Shown here piece by piece: positions 1-8,102 of a stretch of DNA of 64,000 nt (the stretch's first letter is position 1; every line of letters begins with the position of its first letter). The translations under genes were made by a program, and so were the position numbers. Below the pieces are notes generated by a model that saw nothing but the letters and a program-made list of their open reading frames with translations, ran no database searches and was not told the origin of the DNA. Source of the DNA: Duodenibacillus massiliensis (GTDB lineage Bacteria; Pseudomonadota; Gammaproteobacteria; Burkholderiales; Burkholderiaceae_F); NCBI RefSeq assembly GCF_900128485.1, contig NZ_LT635859.1, forward strand, positions 391,242-455,241, read 5' to 3'.

Positions 1-268
1 AGGCTCCGTCTGCTCGACCTTGCGGTCGGTGGTGATCCTTCGCCAATGTTGGAAGGGGTTTGTTGTCTGAAGCACCGCTCCTACCTCTCAGAGCTTTTAA
101 CCGCAGACCGCAGAGCGCGGGACTAGGATCGACATCCCGCGGTGCCTGTTTGCGTCCCGTCTTGCGACTGAACGGATTCCCAACCAACGGAGTCCGTCCG
201 AAAACGGACTGAGGCTAGTCAACCAAGACTTGTTGCCAAGCCTCTGACTTCAGTCAGGGGTAGTTGAC
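1..268 (+). other. IS200/IS605-like right end / candidate omega RNA scar
   Basis: A non-coding stretch with nested RNA-like folds. A 7-bp hairpin has arms at 191-197 and 204-210. An 8-bp hairpin with loop TTCA has arms at 241-248 and 253-260. GTCAAC at 218-223 is complementary to GTTGAC at 263-268 and could form a pseudoknot around the last hairpin. This arrangement resembles the right end and guide-RNA scaffold of TnpB-carrying elements. One frame is open from the window edge to a TAG at 124-126 (41 codons) but has no motif I recognise. The element body, if there is one, lies outside the window. Assignment is inference. Confidence 0.35.
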
Positions 269-377
269 GAGGTTTCTCCCTTCACGTTTACTCTGACTGC
301 CGCGGGTTAAAGCGTGACGTCCGCCCTGCAGTCGGCAAGCCGGCCTTTCGCCATGAAAGACCGGCTTTGGGGTTTAC
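269..377. other. Intergenic spacer after gyrA
   Basis: No gene is seen here. It holds the gyrA terminator stem-loop (337-367) and joins to the RNA-like right end at 1-268. Confidence 0.5.
337..367 (-). terminator. gyrA 3' stem-loop
   Basis: Two 13-bp arms (337-349 and 355-367) pair with a single C/A mismatch around a 5-base loop. The hairpin lies 10 bases past the gyrA stop. No strong U-tract follows on the minus strand, so it may be a weak terminator or a 3' stabiliser. Confidence 0.5.
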
Positions 378-3122
378 TTAGTTGTTGTCGGTAGTGTCTG
401 ACGGTGTGTCAGGTGCGGTCGTTTCGTTCTCCGCCGTTTCCTGATCCTCAGCACCCGTCTGAGCGGCTCCCGCTTCACCGTCACCCTCGCCGCCTTCGCC
501 CTCGTTATCGAGGTCGTCTTCGGCCACGCGCACGATGTGAATGAGCCGGTCATCGCCCCTCACATCCATGAGCGTCACGCCCTGTGCGGCGCGCCCGGTG
601 ACACGCACGTCGGAGACGGGGCTCCTCACGATGTTGCCCGACTCCGACAAGAACATCACGGAGTCATTTTCGTGCACGAGCACTGCCCCGATCACGCGGC
701 CGTTACGTTCCGTCGTGGCAATCGCGATCATGCCCTTGGTGTTTCTGGCGTGACGCGTGTATTCGCTGATCGGCGTGCACTTACCGTAGCCGTTTTCGCA
801 GGCTGTGAGAACCATCTGCGTGTCGTCTTCAGCCACCAAAAGGGCAATCACACGGTCTTCGCCCTCAAGCCTCATGCCGCCCATACCGCGGGCCGTACGG
901 CCGAGGCTTCTCACGCAGGCTTCATCAAAGCGCACGGCTTTGCCGGCGTCCGAAAAGAGCATCACATCGTGCTTACCGTCGGTGATGGCAACCCCAATCA
1001 GGCTGTCACCTTCATCGAGACTGATCGCAGCCTTGCCGGCGCGCTTCACCTGCTCGAACTCGGTAAGCGGTGTCTTCTTCACAACGCCCTTGGCGGTTGC
1101 CATAAAGACGAAGTGATCAGCCTCAAAGGCGGTCACAGGAAGCGCAATCGTGATCTTTTCTTCGGGCATCAACTGCAGAAGGTTCACGATCGCCTTGCCT
1201 TTACTCGCGCGGGCGCCTTCCGGAATGAGGTAGACGTCAAGCGAATAAACGCGGCCGAGGTTACTGAAGCAGAGCACCTTACCGTGGGTGTTGGCGACAA
1301 ACACCTGTTCAATGACATCGCCTTCCTTCATCTTCGCAGCGCGCTTACCCGTGCCGCCGCGCTTTTGTTCACGGTATTCGGCGAGCGCCAAGCGCTTGAT
1401 GTAGCCCTCACGCGAGAGCGTCACAACGACGTTTTCGTTGGCGACAAAATCGAGGGGATTGAAGTTCGGGTCGCTTGAATTATCGATTTCAGAGCGGCGC
1501 GCGTCGCCCCACTTCGTCTTCAACTCTTCAAGTTCCGCGTCCATGATCGCCATCACGCGCTCGGGGCGCGCGAGGATATCCAGAAGATCCGCAATCTGAG
1601 CGTGGCATTCGCGGTATTCGTCGTTTAATTTGTCCTGCTCAAGGCCCGTCAATTTCTGCAGCGCCATCTGCAGAATCTTGTCGGTCTGAACGCCGCTTAA
1701 GTGGTAGCGCCCGTCCTTATCAAGCCCGCAACCGGCTTCGGCGTCCTCGGGCATGTAGGCCGACGGGTCACCGACACCGGTGAGAAGCGACGTGACGAGC
1801 GCCGATTCCCAGGCGCGCGCCATCAGCTGCTGCTTGGCAATTGCAGGGGTCGGCGCCGTCTTAATGACGTTTAAGAACTCATCGATGTTGGACAAAGCCA
1901 CCGCCTGGCCTTCCAAAATGTGGCCCCTCATACGGTTTTTGTTGAGCCTGAAGATCGTGCGGCGGTTCACAACCTCGCGGCGGTGTCTCAAAAACGACTC
2001 AATGATCTGACGGAGGTTTAATAGGCGCGGCTGGCCGTCCACGAGCGCCACCATGTTCATGCCGAACGAGGTCTGCAGCATCGTGAGCTTATAGAGCTGG
2101 TTGAGGATCACCTCGCCAAAAGCGCCCTGCTTAAGTTCCATCACGATGCGCACGTTCTGCGACGACTCGTCACGAAGTTCCGAAATCCCTTCGATCTTCT
2201 TGTCGTGCATCAGGCGGGCGATGGTTTCAACGAGCACCTTCTTATTGACCTGATACGGGATGTCGTCAACGACCAGAACCTGGCGCCCTGTCTTCGTTTC
2301 TTCGTAGTGCGTGTGCGAGCGGATCACAACGCGCCCGCGCCCGGTGCGGTAGCCCTCGTGCACGCCCTTGAGGCCAAAGATGATGCCCCCCGTGGGAAAG
2401 TCTGGAGCGGGCATCTTGGCAATCAGTTCGTCAACACTGGCGTCCGGGTGGTGCAGAAGATGGCGGCACGCGTCCACGGTTTCTCCGAGGTTGTGCGGCG
2501 GGATGTTCGTTGCCATACCGACCGCAATACCCGCAGAACCGTTCACCAGCAGGTTCGGAAGTTTCGCAGGGAGCACCACCGGTTCTTTTTCGGAGTTATC
2601 AAAGTTCGGGACAAAGTCGACGGTGTCTTCCTCAAGGTCGTCCAGCATGGAGTCCGCAATCTGCGCAAGACGGCACTCCGTGTAACGCATGGCCGCCGCC
2701 CCGTCGCCGTCAATGGAACCGAAGTTACCCTGGCCGGAAACGAGCGGATAGCGCATCGAAAAGTCCTGCGCGAGGCGCACCAAGGTCTGGTACGCGGCCT
2801 GGTCGCCGTGCGGGTGGTACTTACCGATCACGTCACCCACAACACGCGCGCACTTTTTGGTGGGGTTATTGAAGGTGTTGTTGAGCTGGTGCATCGCGTA
2901 CAGAACGCGCCGGTGCACGGGCTTAAAGCCGTCACGCACATCAGGAAGAGCACGGCCCACGATCACACTCATGGCGTAATCGAGGTAAGCCTGCTTCATT
3001 TCCGTTTCCAGCGTCACGGGAAGCGTTTCAAGGGAATAGGAAATCGGCATGCCGTTGGCTTCGCCGTCGTTGATCGATCCGCTTTCGTCGTGATTCTGAT
3101 TGTCGTTGGTGTCCTGATCCAT
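378..3122 (-). CDS. gyrA: DNA gyrase subunit A
   Basis: A 914-residue GyrA, the breakage-reunion subunit that introduces negative supercoils together with GyrB. The catalytic tyrosine is Y147 in the AAAMRYTE motif, and the GyrA box QKRGGTG in the C-terminal domain separates it from ParC. The N-terminus has about 25 extra residues compared with E. coli, and the C-terminus ends in an acidic Glu/Asp/Gly tail. The quinolone pocket reads HGDQAAYQ (residues 105-112), so the positions equivalent to E. coli Ser83 and Asp87 are both Gln. ATG start at 3122. Monocistronic, divergent from the OmpA-domain gene. Confidence 0.97.
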   Translation of the reverse strand: MDQDTNDNQNHDESGSINDGEANGMPISYSLETLPVTLETEMKQAYLDYAMSVIVGRALPDVRDGFKPVHRRVLYAMHQLNNTFNNPTKKCARVVGDVIGKYHPHGDQAAYQTLVRLAQDFSMRYPLVSGQGNFGSIDGDGAAAMRYTECRLAQIADSMLDDLEEDTVDFVPNFDNSEKEPVVLPAKLPNLLVNGSAGIAVGMATNIPPHNLGETVDACRHLLHHPDASVDELIAKMPAPDFPTGGIIFGLKGVHEGYRTGRGRVVIRSHTHYEETKTGRQVLVVDDIPYQVNKKVLVETIARLMHDKKIEGISELRDESSQNVRIVMELKQGAFGEVILNQLYKLTMLQTSFGMNMVALVDGQPRLLNLRQIIESFLRHRREVVNRRTIFRLNKNRMRGHILEGQAVALSNIDEFLNVIKTAPTPAIAKQQLMARAWESALVTSLLTGVGDPSAYMPEDAEAGCGLDKDGRYHLSGVQTDKILQMALQKLTGLEQDKLNDEYRECHAQIADLLDILARPERVMAIMDAELEELKTKWGDARRSEIDNSSDPNFNPLDFVANENVVVTLSREGYIKRLALAEYREQKRGGTGKRAAKMKEGDVIEQVFVANTHGKVLCFSNLGRVYSLDVYLIPEGARASKGKAIVNLLQLMPEEKITIALPVTAFEADHFVFMATAKGVVKKTPLTEFEQVKRAGKAAISLDEGDSLIGVAITDGKHDVMLFSDAGKAVRFDEACVRSLGRTARGMGGMRLEGEDRVIALLVAEDDTQMVLTACENGYGKCTPISEYTRHARNTKGMIAIATTERNGRVIGAVLVHENDSVMFLSESGNIVRSPVSDVRVTGRAAQGVTLMDVRGDDRLIHIVRVAEDDLDNEGEGGEGDGEAGAAQTGAEDQETAENETTAPDTPSDTTDNN

Positions 3123-3485
3123 ACTGAGCTCTGTTTGTGTCTGACAACCCTAAAAATGCCGGAAAAGATTCTTTGCCGGCGGAAAACGATTTATTTTACC
3201 GTTTTAGCCCGCGTTTCTCCTCACCCGTTTCCGCGTCCGTAAGGCCCTCAAACAGGGCTTCACCGTTGAAAAGTGAGACACGCAGACTGTGCCGACACAC
3301 AAATCAGGCCGATTTCTACCACATTGGCCGTTTTTTAGGGCACAATGGCATAAGTCAGAACTATATCTGCCGCAGGCGTAGCACTGCGCCCGCGGCTCAT
3401 CTTCCCGTTTTTCGGGTCCGGCGGCCGTATTTCCCGCCGGTGTGTGGACGCTGCAAACAGTGCCTATTTTTTGAAGGAAAAGGAA
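3123..3485. other. Divergent gyrA / ompA promoter region
   Basis: A 363-base spacer between divergent starts. It should hold both promoters, but I could not fix convincing -35/-10 pairs. No additional gene is credible; the open frames here are uninterrupted by chance and have no family features. Confidence 0.4.
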
Positions 3486-4157
3486 ATGAAAACTTCTGTC
3501 AAGATCGGCGGTCTGATTGCCGCGACTTTGATTGCGACGACCGGTGTTAGCACGGCTGCTCCCGTGAACCCCTACGTTGTCAATTCCACCAACGCCACCG
3601 TCATGAATCCGTTCGGCCTTTGCTGGCGTACCGGTTTCTGGACTCCGGCTCTGGCTGAACAGGCCGGTCCCGAAGGCGCCGGCTGCACCTGCGACAAGGA
3701 CATCCTCTCGGCGGAAGCCTGCGGCAAGACCGCTGCGGCTCCGGTGACCGCTCCCACAACCGCCAAGGTGACGCTTTCCGCCGATATGCTCTTTGGCTTT
3801 GACAGCGTGAACCTCTCCGCTGCCGGTCAGGTTCTTCTTGACCAGCTCGTGAGCCGTATGGCCGGCATGGACCTCGAAGTCGTGCTTGCCACCGGTTACG
3901 CTGACCGCCTGGGCTCCGAAGCCTACAACCAGAAGATCTCCCTCGCACGCGCCGAATCCGTGCGTGACTACCTCGGCATGAAGGGCGTTGACACGACCCG
4001 CATCCAGACCGAAGGCCGCGGCACCGCTGATCCGGTTGTTGACTGCCCGAATCCCAGCAAGGCCGGCGACATCAAGACGAAGGCTGATCTCATTGACTGC
4101 CTCGCCCCGAACCGCCGCGCTGTGATCGAAGTGATCGGTACGCGTACTGTTGAATAA
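3486..4157 (+). CDS. OmpA-domain outer membrane/periplasmic protein
   Basis: A 223-residue secreted protein. Residues 1-24 form a Sec signal peptide, followed by a short Cys-containing linker (about 47-80), an Ala/Pro/Thr stretch (82-93) and an OmpA-like peptidoglycan-binding domain (about 95-220), including the LARAESVRDYL helix and the final NRRAVIEV strand. It lacks the eight-stranded N-terminal barrel of E. coli OmpA, so it probably tethers envelope to wall rather than forming a pore. The start was chosen at 3486 because AAGGAAAAGGAA lies just upstream and the signal peptide begins there; an upstream in-frame start at 3444 adds a non-signal-like extension. A strong terminator follows. Confidence 0.88.
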   Translation: MKTSVKIGGLIAATLIATTGVSTAAPVNPYVVNSTNATVMNPFGLCWRTGFWTPALAEQAGPEGAGCTCDKDILSAEACGKTAAAPVTAPTTAKVTLSADMLFGFDSVNLSAAGQVLLDQLVSRMAGMDLEVVLATGYADRLGSEAYNQKISLARAESVRDYLGMKGVDTTRIQTEGRGTADPVVDCPNPSKAGDIKTKADLIDCLAPNRRAVIEVIGTRTVE

Positions 4158-4188
4158 AGATTCAACAGTCTCGGTTGTTTTATTCCGT

Positions 4189-4223
4189 AAAGCGGCAAGG
4201 GTTTTACCTTGCCGCTTTTTTTA
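4189..4223 (+). terminator. Rho-independent terminator after OmpA-domain gene
   Basis: A 12-bp perfect stem (AAAGCGGCAAGG with its complement) and a 6-base loop, followed by a run of T. It separates the housekeeping side from the AT-rich polysaccharide cassette. Confidence 0.9.
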
Positions 4224-4294
4224 TGCAATCTCAACAACTGATCGCTTAACAAATTTCAATTATTGGCTTTAACTTTAAAAGATAAAATGTTCTC

Positions 4295-5191
4295 TTGGTT
4301 CAAAAAAAATCTTTGCCTGTATCGGGATACGAATACCTAGCTGAACATGCAGGAACCTATGATCAGCTTTTCACACCTATCGCAGCTGAGCACTGCATAA
4401 CCAATATCAATCAAAAAATTGTGTGGCAAATGTGGTGGCAAGGGATGCATACACTGCCTCCGATTGCCAGAGTTTGCATAGAAAGCTGCTCCAAAAACTG
4501 TCCTCCTGGATACAGACACGTAATCATAACAAAGGATAATATTTCAGATTTTATTGTTATTCCGGACACAATCAAAGAAAAGCTTTCTCGTGGTTATATC
4601 TCAATCACACATTTTTCGGATTATGTAAGAGTTTGTCTCTTAAACAAATTTGGAGGAATTTGGGCTGACTCTACAGTCTTTTTCAGGGCACCCCCACCAG
4701 AGTTTGTCACATCATCAAACTTATTTTATTTTCAATCACCATCTTGGTTTATTTACAACCAATCCATACCTCAAAACTTAGCCAAAGGTTATTTAAATCT
4801 TCCCTCGTCTGTAGGCACAATCCACTCAGGGTCTTCTTGGTTCATTGCAGCTGCCCCGCAAACATACACACTATCCTATACAAAAAAAATACTAGAAAAA
4901 TATTGGGAGGAACAGAATAAATTGATCGATTACTTTCTTTTTCATGCGGCAATTTCTTGGGCCATCACAAGCAAGAGTGAATGTCGTGCTGAATTTGATT
5001 CGATGCCAAAATTATCCAATATCGCTCCGCATCTACTTCAGTTCTCACTACTTGAAAATGAAGAGCTTATTCTTGATATTTTTAAACAAAGTTTTTGCCA
5101 CAAGCTGACATGGAAACGCAAGATTAGCTCTTGTCAAGAAAAGAAAATACTCGCCTCTCTACAATCACTGGGGAAAATCCTTCAGAGGTAA
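4295..5191 (+). CDS. Capsular polysaccharide synthesis-type glycosyltransferase (possible frameshift at start)
   Basis: A 298-residue protein of the capsular polysaccharide synthesis / DXD-sugar-binding glycosyltransferase family. The hallmark block runs from HFSDYVRVCLLNKFGG to IWADST (about 106-127), where the acidic residue binds metal-nucleotide sugar. No membrane segment is obvious. In this frame the only start is a TTG at 4295. An ATG at 4287 would start the same protein as MFSWFKKK only if the A8 run at 4302-4309 had nine As; as written that frame stops after 17 codons. It is the first gene of an AT-rich three-gene cassette; the next start is 5 bases past the stop. It probably adds a sugar to the polyol-phosphate repeat unit. 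Confidence 0.8.
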   Translation: MVQKKSLPVSGYEYLAEHAGTYDQLFTPIAAEHCITNINQKIVWQMWWQGMHTLPPIARVCIESCSKNCPPGYRHVIITKDNISDFIVIPDTIKEKLSRGYISITHFSDYVRVCLLNKFGGIWADSTVFFRAPPPEFVTSSNLFYFQSPSWFIYNQSIPQNLAKGYLNLPSSVGTIHSGSSWFIAAAPQTYTLSYTKKILEKYWEEQNKLIDYFLFHAAISWAITSKSECRAEFDSMPKLSNIAPHLLQFSLLENEELILDIFKQSFCHKLTWKRKISSCQEKKILASLQSLGKILQR

Positions 5192-5196
5192 AAAAA

Positions 5197-6312
5197 ATGA
5201 AAAATCCGTTATCCTTCATCTTCAATCTTCTACAAATCAACAAAGAGAAAATTGTATTTTCAAACTTTGATGGCAGAGGATACGGGTGCAACCCAAAATA
5301 TATAACCGAAGAACTACTAAGGCGAGGAGTTCATTGCAAAATTATTTGGCTAAGCGATGACCCTGCCGAAACATTTCCGGACAACGTATGGGTAAAAAAA
5401 TGGAATAAAATTTTAAGAATATTCGAATGGAGCACTGCAAAAATAATTGTCAATAATGTCAGAATGGGAAAATATTTCGACAAAGGCTTCCATAAAAAAA
5501 ATGGCCAAATATATATTCAAACCTGGCACGGATCAATGGGAATTAAGAAAATGGAAGCCGATTGCAAACATCTGACATCAAAATACATAAAAAGATCTCA
5601 GTTAGATTCCTCCAAAATTGACTACTTGCTATCAAATTCAACCTGGCTGTCTGAAAAGTACAGAAGCTCTTTTTTCTATTCAGGGGAAATTATAGAGGAA
5701 GGAAGTCCGAGAAATGATTTATTTTTTTCTGCTAATCGAAAAGAAACTGCCAACAAGATAAAGCAACTTCTTGGAATTAGCTCCGCATCGAAAGTAGCGC
5801 TATATGCGCCAACATTTAGAGATGGCAATGGCAATAGACAGATCACAGTAAATCTCCAAAATCTAAAACATGCTCTAGAAAATAAATTCGGGGGCGATTG
5901 GAAGATAGCTTTACGTCCACCCCCGAATCAGCCGCTTAATATAAATGAAGAAAATGAAGCAATAAACGTTGCTCACTATCCAGACCCACAAGAACTTTTA
6001 TTAATAGCAGATTGCCTAATAACGGATTATTCAAGTGCTGCCTATGATTTTATGTTATTAAGGAGACCCGTTTTTCTCTTCGTCCCCGACTACGACCATT
6101 ATCTGTGCACAAGAGGGCTCTACTACCCACTAGCAGAAACTCCTTTTTCAATTTCAAAAAATAACGCAGAACTATCCAAAAACATAGAATCATTTAACCA
6201 GGCAGATTACACATTAAAAGTCAATAGTTTTCTAAAAGAAAAGGGATCCCGTGACTGTGGTCACGCATCCAAAGCTATTGTAGACATCATAATAAGAAAT
6301 ATCGGGAAATAA
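5197..6312 (+). CDS. CDP-polyol (glycerol/ribitol) phosphotransferase, TagB/TagF family
   Basis: A 371-residue cytoplasmic/membrane-associated enzyme of the CDP-glycerol:poly(glycerophosphate) glycerophosphotransferase family. Visible signatures are YIQTWHGSMGIKK, LYAPTFRD and TDYSSAAYDFMLLRRP, the last being the conserved C-terminal CDP-binding block. The family moves glycerol- or ribitol-phosphate from CDP donors onto a growing chain in teichoic acids and in Gram-negative capsules. The start was put at 5197 because GAGG lies 7 bases upstream and homologues begin near there. The following gene makes CDP-ribitol, so ribitol-phosphate is the likely substrate. Confidence 0.87.
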   Translation: MKNPLSFIFNLLQINKEKIVFSNFDGRGYGCNPKYITEELLRRGVHCKIIWLSDDPAETFPDNVWVKKWNKILRIFEWSTAKIIVNNVRMGKYFDKGFHKKNGQIYIQTWHGSMGIKKMEADCKHLTSKYIKRSQLDSSKIDYLLSNSTWLSEKYRSSFFYSGEIIEEGSPRNDLFFSANRKETANKIKQLLGISSASKVALYAPTFRDGNGNRQITVNLQNLKHALENKFGGDWKIALRPPPNQPLNINEENEAINVAHYPDPQELLLIADCLITDYSSAAYDFMLLRRPVFLFVPDYDHYLCTRGLYYPLAETPFSISKNNAELSKNIESFNQADYTLKVNSFLKEKGSRDCGHASKAIVDIIIRNIGK

Positions 6313-6316
6313 TAAA

Positions 6317-7681
6317 ATGAAAAACGTAGCAATTATTTTAGCTGGCGGCTCAGGAAAACGGACGGGGCTAAGCAAACCAAAACAATTTATCAAAATTGCC
6401 GGCAAAATGGTGATTGAGCACACCATACAAGCCTTTGAGCAACATAAAAACATCGATGAAATTGCAGTTGTGGTTTCTACATCATGCTACGCCGAAATGG
6501 AAGACATTATCTGTCGCAATAATTGGCATAAGGTCAAAAAGATTTTAAATGGCGGCTCAGAAAGATTTGAATCCAGTCTTTCGGCCATAAAAGCTTATGA
6601 AAAAGAAAAAGATATAAATCTAATTTTTCACGATGCCGTTAGGCCTCTCGTTTCTTCGAGAGTAATCAGTGATGTATGTGACGCGCTAACACAATATTCA
6701 GCAGTAGATGTTGTAATCCCTGCTGTTGATACTATTGTTAACGTTAGTAGCGATAAAGATTTTATAAAAAACATCCCTGATCGAGCCTTTCTGTATCGAG
6801 GACAAACGCCTCAAGGGTTCTACCTCCCTACAATTAAGAGCGCCTATGATCTCGCTTTGAAAGATAAAAACTTCCAAGCCACAGATGACTGTGGCGTAGT
6901 AGTGAAGTACCTACCTAAAACAAAAGTAAAACTGGTCTTAGGCGAGGAGACAAATCTTAAGTTGACTCACCAGGAAGATATTTTCCTTTTAGACAAACTT
7001 TTCCAGCTTAAAACCAATACTCCAGAAGAAAGAGATCTCTGCAGTCTCAAAGATCAAGTCATTGTGATTTTTGGCGGCAGTTCTGGCATTGGCAAGGACA
7101 TTGCTGATATCGCAAAACGTTATTCTGCCAAAGTCTATGTATTTTCAAGATCCTTTGGCAATGTAGATGTTGCAAAGCGAAATGATGTCCGTGATGCTTT
7201 AGAAAAGGTTTTCTTACAAGAGGGATGCATTAACTTTGTAGTTAATACTGCTGCAATTCTTCGGAAGGGATGTCTTGTCGGAACGAATTCTCAAGAGATT
7301 AAAGACCTGATTGATATCAATTATTTTGGCGCAGTTAATGTCTCGGCAGAAGCTTATAAATACTTAGCCATGTCTCAAGGACAACTTTTGCAATTTACTT
7401 CAAGCTCTTACACAAGGGGAAGATCCGGCTACGCCCTATATTCGTCAACAAAAGCTGCTGTCGTTAACCTTGTGCAAGCCCTTGCAGAAGAATGGGCAAG
7501 TAAAAACATCCGAGTGAATTGCATTAATCCCCAACGCACCAACACTCCAATGCGACTGGCTAATTTTGGAATTGAAGACCCAAAAACATTGCTGAATTCC
7601 AAAGATGTTGCCAAAGCCTCTTTGCAGACTCTTCTGTGCAATACCACAGGCGAAGTTATAGACGTAAAACTGCCAAGTTAA
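6317..7681 (+). CDS. bcs1: Bifunctional CDP-ribitol pyrophosphorylase / ribulose-5-phosphate reductase (Bcs1/Acs1-like)
   Basis: A 454-residue fusion. Residues 1-230 are an IspD/TarI-type cytidylyltransferase (LAGGSGKR at 8-15, KPKQF, HDAVRP at 105-110, TDDCG at 189-193). Residues 245-454 are a short-chain dehydrogenase (GGSSGIG at 253-259, NTAA, Ser 362-364, Y375xxxK379). The same fusion is known from Haemophilus influenzae type a and b capsule loci, where it reduces ribulose 5-phosphate and makes CDP-ribitol. It starts 4 bases after the phosphotransferase gene, consistent with one operon supplying and using CDP-ribitol. The AT-rich sequence suggests horizontal acquisition. The symbol is given by analogy. 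Confidence 0.87.
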   Translation: MKNVAIILAGGSGKRTGLSKPKQFIKIAGKMVIEHTIQAFEQHKNIDEIAVVVSTSCYAEMEDIICRNNWHKVKKILNGGSERFESSLSAIKAYEKEKDINLIFHDAVRPLVSSRVISDVCDALTQYSAVDVVIPAVDTIVNVSSDKDFIKNIPDRAFLYRGQTPQGFYLPTIKSAYDLALKDKNFQATDDCGVVVKYLPKTKVKLVLGEETNLKLTHQEDIFLLDKLFQLKTNTPEERDLCSLKDQVIVIFGGSSGIGKDIADIAKRYSAKVYVFSRSFGNVDVAKRNDVRDALEKVFLQEGCINFVVNTAAILRKGCLVGTNSQEIKDLIDINYFGAVNVSAEAYKYLAMSQGQLLQFTSSSYTRGRSGYALYSSTKAAVVNLVQALAEEWASKNIRVNCINPQRTNTPMRLANFGIEDPKTLLNSKDVAKASLQTLLCNTTGEVIDVKLPS

Positions 7682-7686
7682 TGTAA

Positions 7687-7725
7687 TACAGCCATTGTTA
7701 TGTAACCTTTACACCAATGGCTGTA
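7687..7725. terminator. Inverted repeat between convergent genes
   Basis: Perfect 11-bp arms (7687-7697 and 7715-7725) with a 17-base loop, lying between the converging bcs1-like and glnB genes. No T-run is present, so termination may be Rho-assisted or the repeat may only protect 3' ends. Confidence 0.5.
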
Positions 7726-7742
7726 AACACTACAAGCAACCG

Positions 7743-8084
<342 letters not shown>

Positions 8085-8102
8085 TTATGTCCTCAAGGAA
8101 AA

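Noticed and set aside
378-3122. ParC instead of GyrA
   Set aside because: The GyrA box QKRGGTG and the acidic C-terminal tail identify GyrA, despite the unusual QRDR residues.
2205-3242. A 345-codon plus-strand frame
   Set aside because: Antisense to gyrA, with biased His/Arg/Val content and no recognisable domain.
3137-3485. Open frame upstream of the OmpA-domain gene
   Set aside because: It overlaps the intergenic promoter region in another frame, shows no Shine-Dalgarno and no family similarity.
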